Under the pieces are notes generated by a model. The model worked only from the letters and a program-made list of their open reading frames with translations, did no database searches and was not told the origin of the DNA. This document shows, one piece after another, positions 24,110 through 31,733 of a DNA stretch of 36,004 nt (position 1 is its first letter; each line of letters starts with the position of its first letter). The position numbers and the translations under genes are program-made. Origin of the DNA: DASPFV01 sp035620975 (GTDB taxonomy: Bacteria; Acidobacteriota; Vicinamibacteria; Vicinamibacterales; 2-12-FULL-66-21); NCBI GenBank assembly GCA_035620975.1, contig DASPFV010000232.1, positions 1 through 36,004 of the forward strand. The letters are read 5' to 3'.

Positions 24110-26500
24110 ATGCACAACGATATCGCCTGCGCGATTCGCGCCCTGCTGAGGGCGCCGGGGTTCACGGCCACCGCCGCCCTGACCCTGGCGCTCGGCATCG
24201 GGGCGAACACGGCGATCTTCAGCGTCGTGCATGCCGTGCTCCTGCGGCCGCTGCCGTTCGCCGAACCCGACCGGCTCGTCCGCCTCGACGAGGGCCGCGC
24301 CGATCGCCGTCTCAACGTGTCCTACCCGAACTTTCTCGACTGGCGCATGCGAAGCCGTGTGTTCGAGGACATGGCCGTGTGCCTGCCGTTCGGCAGCGCC
24401 GTCGTGACGGGACCGGAACGCGCCGAGGTGATCTCCACGGCAAAGTCCGAGGCCCGACTGTTCGCCGTGCTGGGCGTCCGGCCCCGGCTCGGGCGGATCT
24501 TCCGCCCGGAGGAGGAGGTGCCGGGCGCGGCCGCCGTCGTGCTGATCTCGCACGCGCTCTGGCTGCGGCGCTACGGCGGGGCCGGCGACGTCGTGGGCCG
24601 TGCGCTGACGCTCGACGGCGAGGCGGCGACCATTGTCGGCGTGCTGCCGGCGGAATTCCGGCTGCTTGCTGCCGACGTCGTGTACCCGCTCGGGCCGCGG
24701 CTGCGGAGGATCGACGCCGACCGGGCGAGCCATGCCGGGTTCTTCGCGTACGCGCGGCTCAAGCCTGGGGTGGACGTCGCCCGGGCGCAGGACGAGATGA
24801 GCGCCATTGCCGCCGATCTCGAGCGTGAGCATCCGTCGGCGAACGCACAGATGGGAGTCTTCGTCACCCCGCTCGATGAGTTCCTGCTCGGCGGCGCGCG
24901 GCCGACGCTGCGGTTGCTCTCCACCGCGGTCGGGCTGCTGCTCCTCGTCGCCTGCGCGAACGTGGCTAACGTGCTCCTCGCACGGGGGCTGCACCGGGGC
25001 CGCGAGACGGCCGTCCGCGCCGCCCTCGGCGCCAGCCGGTTCCGCATCGTCCGTCTCTTCCTGATCGAGGGCGTAATGATCGCGGGTGCGGGCAGTGCGG
25101 CTGGAATTCTCGTGGCGTCGTGGGGCGTGCGGATCGTTCAGGCCAGCCGCGCGCTGAACCTGCCGCGGGCCGCCGATATCGCGATCGACGGCCCGACCGT
25201 GCTCTATGCCGTGGCGTTGTCCGGCGCGACCGTTCTGCTGTTCGCGCTCGCGCCGGCCCTGCAGCTCTCGCGCGGGGACGTGATGGCGAGCCTGCGACAG
25301 GCCGGGGGGGTGGCTGCCGCGCAGCGGGGCAGCGCGCGCCTGCGTCAGCTGCTGATCGCCTCGGAGGTCGCATTGTCCCTCGTGCTGCTCGTGGGTGCGG
25401 GCCTGATGCTGCGGTCACTCGCCGTGCTGTCCGCCGTGGGTCCCGGCTACGACGCGGAGCACGTCCTGGCCGTCGACATCGCGCAGTCCGGCAGCCGCTA
25501 CGAGGATCCGGACGTTCTGCGGCAGTTCGCGGTCGAGCTCGTCGAGCAGGCGCGCCGGCTGCCAGGCGCCGCCGGGGCGGCGCTGGCGTTCGCGCCCGAC
25601 GCGCTCTGGACGCCCCGCATCAACCGGATGGACGCGCCGTTCGCCCCCGGACAGGAAGCGGCGCCCTTCGCTTCGGCGGTGACGCCGGCGTACTTCGCGA
25701 CATTGGGCATCCCGATCCGCCATGGCCGGGTCTTCGAATCCGCGGACAGCGGCGGCGCGCCCGTGGCCGCAGTGGTCAACGAAGCCTTCGTGAGGGAAGT
25801 GCTCGGTGGCGCCGAGCCGCTCGGGATCGGCCTGACGGCCGAGGGCATTCCCGAGATGGCCCGGATGGAAATCGTAGGCGTCGTGGGGGATACGCGCAGG
25901 CTGGGCCTCGCCGGCGGCATCAGACCCGAGCTGTACGTCAGCTACGCGCAGATGCCGGTCTCGTATCCCACCCTGTTCGTGCGGGCCGTTGGAGGAGATC
26001 CGCTGGCGCTCGCCCGCGCGGTCGATCAGCGGGTCGCCGCGATCGATCCCGGTGTGCCAACGGTCCGCCCCCGGCGGCTCCTGGACCAGCTGAGCGCGTC
26101 GACGAGCAACCGCCGGACGATCGGGATCCTGCTCGGCCTCTTCGCGGCGCTGGCGCTCGGGTTGACGGCGGTCGGCATTGCCGGCATGGTTGCATGCGTG
26201 GTGGCCCAGCGGACCCCCGAGATCGGCCTGCGCATCGCCCTGGGCGCGCGACCATCGAGCGTCTCGCGTCTGGTCGTCGCCGGCGCCATGGTGCCGGTGC
26301 TGGCCGGGATGGCGGTCGGAGCGGCGGCGACGTGGCCGTCCGGGCGGCTGATCCGCTCGTTTCTCTACGGCGTCGCGCCCGCAGATCCGTGGTCGCTGGC
26401 CGTGGCCGCCGCTACCCTCGCGATCGTCGCCCTGTGCGCCGCGTGCCTGCCAGCCCGACGAGCCAGCCGCATCGACCCGATCACGGCACTCACCCGGTAG
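24110..26500 (+). CDS. ADOP-type ABC transporter permease (FtsX/MacB-like)
   Basis: A 796-residue permease with the duplicated FtsX architecture of the acidobacterial 'duplicated orphan permease' family. It opens with DIACAIRALLRAPGFTATAA and LGIGANTAIFSVVHAVLLRP, followed by a MacB-type periplasmic domain (about 50-260), FtsX helices near 280-420, a second periplasmic domain (about 430-640) and a final FtsX block with VVAQRTPEIGLRIALGARPS and the PARRASRIDPITALT end. No ATPase lies next to it, as is usual for these orphans, and no PadR-type regulator is seen. ATG at 24110 follows CGGAG. It lies between hemB and hemL in the opposite orientation. Substrate unknown. Confidence 0.9.
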   Translation: MHNDIACAIRALLRAPGFTATAALTLALGIGANTAIFSVVHAVLLRPLPFAEPDRLVRLDEGRADRRLNVSYPNFLDWRMRSRVFEDMAVCLPFGSAVVTGPERAEVISTAKSEARLFAVLGVRPRLGRIFRPEEEVPGAAAVVLISHALWLRRYGGAGDVVGRALTLDGEAATIVGVLPAEFRLLAADVVYPLGPRLRRIDADRASHAGFFAYARLKPGVDVARAQDEMSAIAADLEREHPSANAQMGVFVTPLDEFLLGGARPTLRLLSTAVGLLLLVACANVANVLLARGLHRGRETAVRAALGASRFRIVRLFLIEGVMIAGAGSAAGILVASWGVRIVQASRALNLPRAADIAIDGPTVLYAVALSGATVLLFALAPALQLSRGDVMASLRQAGGVAAAQRGSARLRQLLIASEVALSLVLLVGAGLMLRSLAVLSAVGPGYDAEHVLAVDIAQSGSRYEDPDVLRQFAVELVEQARRLPGAAGAALAFAPDALWTPRINRMDAPFAPGQEAAPFASAVTPAYFATLGIPIRHGRVFESADSGGAPVAAVVNEAFVREVLGGAEPLGIGLTAEGIPEMARMEIVGVVGDTRRLGLAGGIRPELYVSYAQMPVSYPTLFVRAVGGDPLALARAVDQRVAAIDPGVPTVRPRRLLDQLSASTSNRRTIGILLGLFAALALGLTAVGIAGMVACVVAQRTPEIGLRIALGARPSSVSRLVVAGAMVPVLAGMAVGAAATWPSGRLIRSFLYGVAPADPWSLAVAAATLAIVALCAACLPARRASRIDPITALTR

Positions 26501-26511
26501 CGAGGCGCCGA

Positions 26512-26649
26512 ACCATGAACCTGGGAACCCCGAACCCTGGCGCCGCAACCCGGCCGCTGAACCCTGAACCCTGAACCGGAAACCAGGAACCAGGAACCGG
26601 GAACCTGGAACCCTGAACCTGGAACCCTGAACCTGGAATCGGGAGCCGA
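26512..26649. repeat. tandem heptamer array (GAACCNG type) between ADOP and hemB
   Basis: From 26559 to 26649 thirteen 7-nt units follow without gap, mostly GAACCCT, GAACCTG, GAACCAG and GAACCGG, the last two being degenerate. A looser set of the same motif extends left to about 26512. The array ends at the base before the hemB stop codon (26650-26652, minus strand). It fills nearly the whole space between two convergent genes. Confidence 0.9.
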
Positions 26650-27678
26650 TCAGCCCGCAAGCACCCGTGCCGCCTCGCGGGCGTAGTAGGTGATGATGAT
26701 GTCGGCGCCGGCGCGGCGGATCGCGGTCAGCGTCTCCATCATGGCTCTCGGCTCGTCGATCCAGCCGTTGCGCGCGGCGGCCTTCAGCATCGCGTACTCG
26801 CCGCTCACGTGATAGGCGGCCGTCGGCAGCCCGAACGCGTCCTTCACCCGCCGGATGACGTCCAGGTACATCACCGCCGGTTTCACCATCACGATGTCGG
26901 CTCCCTCTTCTATGTCGAGCTCGACTTCGCGCAGGGCCTCTTCGGAGTTGGCGGGATCCATCTGATGCGAGCGCCGATCACCGAACGCGGGCGCGGACTC
27001 CGCAGCCTCGCGGAACGGGCCGTAGAATGCCGAGCAGTACTTCGCGGCGTAGGACATGATCGAGACGTGCGCGAAGCCGGCGCCGTCGAGCGCGGCGCGG
27101 ATCTCGCCCACCCGGCCGTCCATCATGTCGCTGGGCGCAACGATGTCGGCTCCGGCCGCTGCGTGTGAGACCGCCGCTTTCACGAGCTGTTCGACGGTCG
27201 GATCGTTGACGATTTCGCCATCCAGCACGATCCCGCAGTGGCCGTGCGAAGTGTACTCACAGAGGCAGACGTCGGTCACGACGAGCAGATCGGGCACCTG
27301 GCGCTTGAGCGCCCGTACGGCTGACTGGACCGGGGCCTCGGGATCGTAAGCGGCCGAGCCAATCGGGTCCTTCTCCTCGGGCAGCCCGAACAGCAGCACG
27401 CCGGGGACCCCCTCGGCTCTGGCCGCGGCGGCCTCGCGCACCGCTTCGTCCACCGAGAGCTGGAAGACGCCAGGCATCGACGAGACCTCACGTCGGCGTC
27501 CCTCGCCCGCGCAGACGAACAGCGGGTACAGGAAGCTATCGGGCGAGAGCCGGGTTTCGCGGACGAGCGCCCGAAGCGAGGCGGAGCGGCGCAGGCGCCG
27601 CGGCCGGCGCCGCAGGCCGAGATCCGTCCGGCGCGCGGTTTCGGAGACTGGTGGTACGGAGGCATGTCTGGTCGTCAT
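26650..27678 (-). CDS. hemB: delta-aminolevulinic acid dehydratase (porphobilinogen synthase)
   Basis: A 342-residue HemB that joins two 5-aminolevulinate molecules. The zinc-site cysteines are present (DVCLCEYTSHGHC: Cys138, Cys140, Cys148), indicating a Zn-type enzyme. The active-site lysines are Lys213 (SYAAKYCSAFYGPFREAA) and the Schiff-base Lys266 (DIVMVKPAVMYLDV). The first about 35 residues are an Arg-rich extension before RPRRLRRSASLRALVRET. The ATG overlaps the stop of cobA/hemD as ATGA, so the two are translationally coupled. The stop abuts a heptamer array. Confidence 0.94.
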   Translation of the reverse strand: MTTRHASVPPVSETARRTDLGLRRRPRRLRRSASLRALVRETRLSPDSFLYPLFVCAGEGRRREVSSMPGVFQLSVDEAVREAAAARAEGVPGVLLFGLPEEKDPIGSAAYDPEAPVQSAVRALKRQVPDLLVVTDVCLCEYTSHGHCGIVLDGEIVNDPTVEQLVKAAVSHAAAGADIVAPSDMMDGRVGEIRAALDGAGFAHVSIMSYAAKYCSAFYGPFREAAESAPAFGDRRSHQMDPANSEEALREVELDIEEGADIVMVKPAVMYLDVIRRVKDAFGLPTAAYHVSGEYAMLKAAARNGWIDEPRAMMETLTAIRRAGADIIITYYAREAARVLAG

Positions 27679-29219
27679 GTGGCCACCCCGGCTGGTCCAG
27701 CGGGCTTCGCGAAGTGGACGACCAGCGCGTCGACGAGATCCGGAATCGTGTAGCGCTCCGGCATGACGGTGGTCGCAATGTCGAGCTGCTGTGCCGCCTC
27801 GGCCGTGACGGGACCAATGGAGGCCACGACGGTGGTGCGCAGCAGGTCGGCCGCCTGCTCACGGCCGAAGATGGTGGCGAAGTTGCGAACAGTGGAGGCG
27901 CTCGTGAAGGTCACGGCGTCGATCTCGCGATCGAGCAGCATCCGGTAGATATCGTACTCGCCGTCACCCTCGGCGGTCCCGAGCGTCGTTCGATAGGCAA
28001 TCACCTCGACGACGTCCGCGCCGGCGGCGCGCAGCTCGTCGGCGATCAGCTCGCGGCCGATGTCGGCGCGCGGCAGCAGGAATCGCATGTCCCGGAGACT
28101 GCCGCTGCCCCGGAGCGCCTCGGCCAGCGCTTCGGCGCGGTACTCCTCGGGCGTCAGATCCACCCGCAGCCCGTACCGGGCCAGGCGCGCCGCCGTGGAA
28201 GCGCCGACGGTGCAGAGTCGCACGCCTTTCAGCTCGCGCACGTCGGTCTGGGCCAGCAGGCGTTCCATGAAACGCTCCACGCCGATGGCGCTGGTGAACA
28301 CGATCCAGTCGAAGCTCGACGCCTCGGCGCACGCGCGATCGAGCTGGCCCATGTCCTCCGGCGGGGCGATGTGGATCGTGGGTGCGGGGATGGCTTCCGC
28401 CCCGCGCTCCTCCAGCATCTCGATCAGATCCCCGGCCTGCTCGCGCGAGCGCGTCACGACGATGCGCCTGCCGAAGAGCGGCCGCTCGTCGAACCATCGC
28501 AGGTGGTCGCGGAGTCCGGCCACCGGGCCGATGACGAGGAGTCCAGGTGAGCCGTCGCGGGCCTTCGACGCGATGTCGCCGAGCGTGCCCTGCACCGTCA
28601 CCTGTGACGGGAGCGTCGCGTCGTAGATGAGCACGGCGCTCTCCTCGGCAGGGCGGCCGTGCGCCAGGAGCTCGCGGGCGATCATGCCGATCTGCCGGAC
28701 GGCCGCGTAGCACACGAGCGTGCCGGGCAGCCCTGCCAGCCGCCCCCAGTCGACCTCGGGCGTCGTGTCGCTCTCGCCCTCGTGCCCGCGCACGAAGACC
28801 ACGACGTCCCCTGCGCCCGGGTACGTGACCGGGACGCCGGCGTACGCCAGCCCTCCCACCAGCGCGGGAATTCCGGGCACGACCTCGAACGGGATGCCCT
28901 GCTCGTGCAGGAACATCGCTTCCTTGCCACCGCTGTCGAACAGGAACGGGTCGCCCCATTTCAGGCGCACGACGGCGCGTCGCTCGCGCGCCTTCTCCGC
29001 GAGCAGGAAGCAGATGGCGTCCTGGTCGGTTGCACGGGGCGCCGCCGCCCCCACGTCGATCTGCTCGGCCCCGGAACGCGCGAGCCGCAGCAGCCGCACG
29101 GGAACCCGATGGTCGTACACGACCACATCCGCTGCCTGCAGACACCGCCGCCCCCGCACGCTGATGAGCGACGGATCCCCGGGCCCGGCGCCGACGATAT
29201 ACACACAGGGGCTTGTCAT
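27675..29219 (-). CDS. fused uroporphyrinogen-III C-methyltransferase-like / uroporphyrinogen-III synthase
   Basis: A 514-residue two-domain protein. Residues 1-243 are SUMT/CobA-like (VYIVGAGPGDPSLISVRG, VVRLKWGDPFLF, FEVVPGIPALVGGLAYAGVP). Residues 248-505 are HemD-like (RRIVVTRSREQAGDLIEMLE, FDWIVFTSAIGVERFM, AVTFTSASTVRNFA). HemD closes hydroxymethylbilane to uroporphyrinogen III; SUMT methylates it toward siroheme and cobalamin. The SUMT part departs from the family signatures: RLKGGDPF is RLKWGDPF (Trp88), the VPGITS block is VPGIPA, and the early YDxLV motif is YDHRVP, so methyltransferase activity is not certain. The fusion order is known in other bacteria. It precedes hemB with a 4-nt overlap. 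Confidence 0.88.
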   Translation of the reverse strand: MTSPCVYIVGAGPGDPSLISVRGRRCLQAADVVVYDHRVPVRLLRLARSGAEQIDVGAAAPRATDQDAICFLLAEKARERRAVVRLKWGDPFLFDSGGKEAMFLHEQGIPFEVVPGIPALVGGLAYAGVPVTYPGAGDVVVFVRGHEGESDTTPEVDWGRLAGLPGTLVCYAAVRQIGMIARELLAHGRPAEESAVLIYDATLPSQVTVQGTLGDIASKARDGSPGLLVIGPVAGLRDHLRWFDERPLFGRRIVVTRSREQAGDLIEMLEERGAEAIPAPTIHIAPPEDMGQLDRACAEASSFDWIVFTSAIGVERFMERLLAQTDVRELKGVRLCTVGASTAARLARYGLRVDLTPEEYRAEALAEALRGSGSLRDMRFLLPRADIGRELIADELRAAGADVVEVIAYRTTLGTAEGDGEYDIYRMLLDREIDAVTFTSASTVRNFATIFGREQAADLLRTTVVASIGPVTAEAAQQLDIATTVMPERYTIPDLVDALVVHFAKPAGPAGVAT

Positions 29220-29438
29220 AGTGCTCTGTCGCCGCTCACCCCTCCCGCTCGCACGTCGCGGCTCGCGACGACCGCGGGTTGTCAGTGTCGACCATCAGCT
29301 CGCCGGCTGCGGGCCTGCGATACGGCCATTCGCAGATCTCAATCCGCAAGTCCCCGGTTCGCAATGCCCAATCGCCAACACCAATCCTCAACCCCACGCA
29401 CCGAATTCAATCGGCAATCCGCAACCGGCAATCGGCAA
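29220..29438. other. 219-nt gap between hemC and cobA/hemD
   Basis: This space interrupts an otherwise tightly packed heme operon. It holds a perfect stem-loop near the cobA/hemD start (29254-29270) and degenerate heptad repeats next to hemC (about 29330-29441). No coding frame is supported. A promoter for cobA/hemD-hemB may lie here, but no clear pair of boxes is seen. Confidence 0.5.
29254..29270. other. perfect 7-bp stem-loop upstream of cobA/hemD
   Basis: CGTCGCG (29254-29260), loop GCT, CGCGACG (29264-29270). In the sense of the heme operon it lies about 35 nt before the cobA/hemD start. No U-run follows in the transcription direction, so processing, attenuation or mRNA stabilisation is as likely as termination. 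Confidence 0.45.
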
Positions 29439-29441
29439 TTA
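29330..29441. repeat. degenerate heptad repeats ending on the hemC stop codon
   Basis: Units such as CAATCGCC, CAATCCGCA and CGGCAATC run from about 29330 to the hemC stop codon (TTA at 29439-29441). The last 32 nt (29411-29442) match 4610-4641, next to tolC, at 31 of 32 positions. Confidence 0.75.
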
Positions 29442-30380
29442 CCGATTTCTGACTTCCTCCAGAATCTCGACCGCGCCGGCCGCGGCCAGCTCGCCGGCCG
29501 CCTGGCGACCCACCTCGGCCGGGTCTGCCGCCCTGGCGCGGATGCGCGACCGGACGACCCGCTGCCCGTCGATCGACATCACGACGGCGTGCAGATCGAT
29601 CAGCCCGTCGACTAGGAGCGCGAGCCCGCCAAGCGGAAGCTGGCATCCCCCGCCCAGGGCCGCGACCAGTGCCCGCTCGGCAGCCAGCGCACGACCGGCC
29701 GCTTCGTCGTGGAGCGAAGCCATCGCGGCCCGTGCCGTCGCATCATCGGCACGGATCTCGACGGCGACGATCCCCTGGCCTGGCGCGGGAATGCAGTGTT
29801 CGACAGGGACCGGCGTCGCGATCCGGGGGCCGAACCCGAGCCGGCGCAGGCCGGCCGAGGCCAGCACGAGCGCCTGACACTCGCCGGAATCGAGCTTGCG
29901 CAGGCGTGTGTCCACGTTGCCGCGGATCGGGAGGAACCTCGCCCCGGGTACGAGGACGGTGAGCTGCGCGACACGGCGCACGCTGCTCGTGGCGATCGCC
30001 GGCCGCGAACCCAGTTGCGCGAGCACCTCCTCGAACGTGCCCGCCGGCGAGCCATCCGGCAGGACGATCGCATCCCTGGGATCCTCGCGTGGCAGCGTGG
30101 CGGCGATCGACAGATCCCGCGGGAGCTCCGCAGGCATGTCCTTCGCGCTGTGCACGGCGGCGTCCACGTCGCCGCGAAGCAGGGCGTCCTCGATCTCCTT
30201 CACGAAGAGCCGCTTGCCGCCGGTTTCCGACAGCGGTGCATCCTGGAGCTGATCGCCGCTCGTCCGGATGACTACCAGCTCGGAGCGCACGCCGGCCCCT
30301 TCGAGCCGCGCCGCGACGGTTCGGGCCTGCCACAGGGCGAGCGCGCTGCCGCGAGTTCCGATGCGGAGGACTCCCGTCAT
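29439..30380 (-). CDS. hemC: hydroxymethylbilane synthase (porphobilinogen deaminase)
   Basis: A 313-residue enzyme that links four porphobilinogens into hydroxymethylbilane. It begins LRIGTRGSALALWQA, has the catalytic Asp81 in VHSAKDMP, the FLPIRGNVDTRLRKLDSGE block and APGQGIVAVEIR, and the cofactor-binding Cys246 in ALGGGCQLPLGG. ATG at 30380 overlaps the hemA stop (ATGA). The stop codon itself lies within the shared repeat element described at 29330-29441. Confidence 0.94.
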   Translation of the reverse strand: MTGVLRIGTRGSALALWQARTVAARLEGAGVRSELVVIRTSGDQLQDAPLSETGGKRLFVKEIEDALLRGDVDAAVHSAKDMPAELPRDLSIAATLPREDPRDAIVLPDGSPAGTFEEVLAQLGSRPAIATSSVRRVAQLTVLVPGARFLPIRGNVDTRLRKLDSGECQALVLASAGLRRLGFGPRIATPVPVEHCIPAPGQGIVAVEIRADDATARAAMASLHDEAAGRALAAERALVAALGGGCQLPLGGLALLVDGLIDLHAVVMSIDGQRVVRSRIRARAADPAEVGRQAAGELAAAGAVEILEEVRNR

Positions 30381-31726
30381 CGCGCCTGGACCTTCGGCGG
30401 CCGGCCGCTTCTCGGGGCACCGTCGCTTTCGCTGGATTCCTCCACGCTCCTGGCGCGGCGCTCGTCGACGGCCAGCGAGAACAGCCGGTTCAGCGCGTCC
30501 GAGTACGCGACGACCATCGCATCGTCGGTCACCGCCTTGAGCTGCTCGGTCGGGGTCAGGAGCAGCTTCTCGACGATGAGGTGGGTGATCTCGTCGAGCC
30601 GCGCCCGCGCTTCGGGCGGCAGGCTCGACATCTTCGGGCCGAGCCGGTCGAGCTCCGCCAGGCGGATGGCCTCGAACCGCTGGCGGAGGGCGACGACCGT
30701 GGGGATGATCTCGCGGGACTGCAACCACGCGGCGAAGCGCCCGACCTCCTCGTCGACGATTGCGCCGGCCCTCGCCAGCTCCCCGCTCCGCCGGTTCAGG
30801 TTCTCCTGCACGATTCCCTGCAGGTCGTCGATGTTGTAGAGGAAGACCTGGTCGAGATCGCCGACCGCGGCCTCGACGTCGCGAGGCAGCGCGATGTCGA
30901 TCACGAAGAGCGGACGGCTGCGGCGCGGGCGCATCGCCTCCTCGATGCGGCTGCGGGTCAGCACCGGCTCGGTGGCGCCGGTGGCCGTGATGACGATGTC
31001 GGCGGCGCCAAGGGCGACGTCGAGCTGGGCCCAGGGCACCGCGCGGCCGTGCAGCTGGCGCGCGAGGCCATCGGCGGTCGCGAGCGTCCGGCTGGCAATC
31101 GTGATCTGGCGCACCTGCTGCGCCCGCAGGTGGACCCCCGTGAGCTTCGCCATCTCGCCTGCGCCGAGGATCAGCACGCCGAGGCCCGTGAGGTCCCCGA
31201 AAATCTTCTTCGCCAGCGCGATCGCCGCAAAGCTGACCGAGACGGCTCCCTCGCCGAGGCCCGTCTCGTTCCGGACGCGCTTGCCCACCGTGAAGGCCGA
31301 CTGGAACAGCCGGTTGGTCACTGCGCCCGTGGCGTTGAGAGACTGCGCGGTCGTGAACGCCGTTTTCACCTGGCCCAGGATCTGCGGCTCCCCCACGACG
31401 AGCGAGTCGAGCCCGGCGGCGACGCGGAAGAGGTGACGGGCGGCCTCGGGACCACGGTGCACGTACAGGTGCTCGACGACGCGGCCGTGGTCGATCTCAT
31501 GGTAGTCGGCAAAAAATCGCGCGATGTGCTCGGACGCCGCGTCCGATTCGGCGAGCGCGTAGACCTCGGCGCGGTTGCAGGTGGAGAGCACGACCGACTC
31601 GGGGCCGATGCCCCGTGCGGCCAGGGCCGTCAGCGCCGACTCCAGGCCGCCCCGCGCGAAGTCGACCACCTCGCGCAGTTCGACGGGCGCGGAACGATGG
31701 CTCAGGCCGACGGCGAACAGGCGCAT
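30377..31726 (-). CDS. hemA: glutamyl-tRNA reductase
   Basis: A 449-residue NADPH enzyme that reduces glutamyl-tRNA to glutamate-1-semialdehyde, the first step of the C5 route. The N-terminal catalytic motif is VVLSTCNRAEVYAL (nucleophile Cys50), preceded by GLSHRSAPVELRE. The NADPH domain has VLILGAGEMAKLTGVHLRAQ. The C-terminal dimerisation helices (about 310-420) include ARLDEITHLIVEKLLLTPTE. It lies 7 nt after the ccsA/hemX-like gene and overlaps hemC by 4 nt. Its last about 30 residues are a charged extension. Confidence 0.94.
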   Translation of the reverse strand: MRLFAVGLSHRSAPVELREVVDFARGGLESALTALAARGIGPESVVLSTCNRAEVYALAESDAASEHIARFFADYHEIDHGRVVEHLYVHRGPEAARHLFRVAAGLDSLVVGEPQILGQVKTAFTTAQSLNATGAVTNRLFQSAFTVGKRVRNETGLGEGAVSVSFAAIALAKKIFGDLTGLGVLILGAGEMAKLTGVHLRAQQVRQITIASRTLATADGLARQLHGRAVPWAQLDVALGAADIVITATGATEPVLTRSRIEEAMRPRRSRPLFVIDIALPRDVEAAVGDLDQVFLYNIDDLQGIVQENLNRRSGELARAGAIVDEEVGRFAAWLQSREIIPTVVALRQRFEAIRLAELDRLGPKMSSLPPEARARLDEITHLIVEKLLLTPTEQLKAVTDDAMVVAYSDALNRLFSLAVDERRARSVEESSESDGAPRSGRPPKVQAR

Positions 31727-31733
31727 GATCGGA

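Noticed and set aside
26559..26649. Telomere-like or linear-replicon end repeats
   Set aside because: The GAACCCT units recall telomeric motifs, but they lie inside a gene-dense region between intact housekeeping and permease genes, so no end is present.
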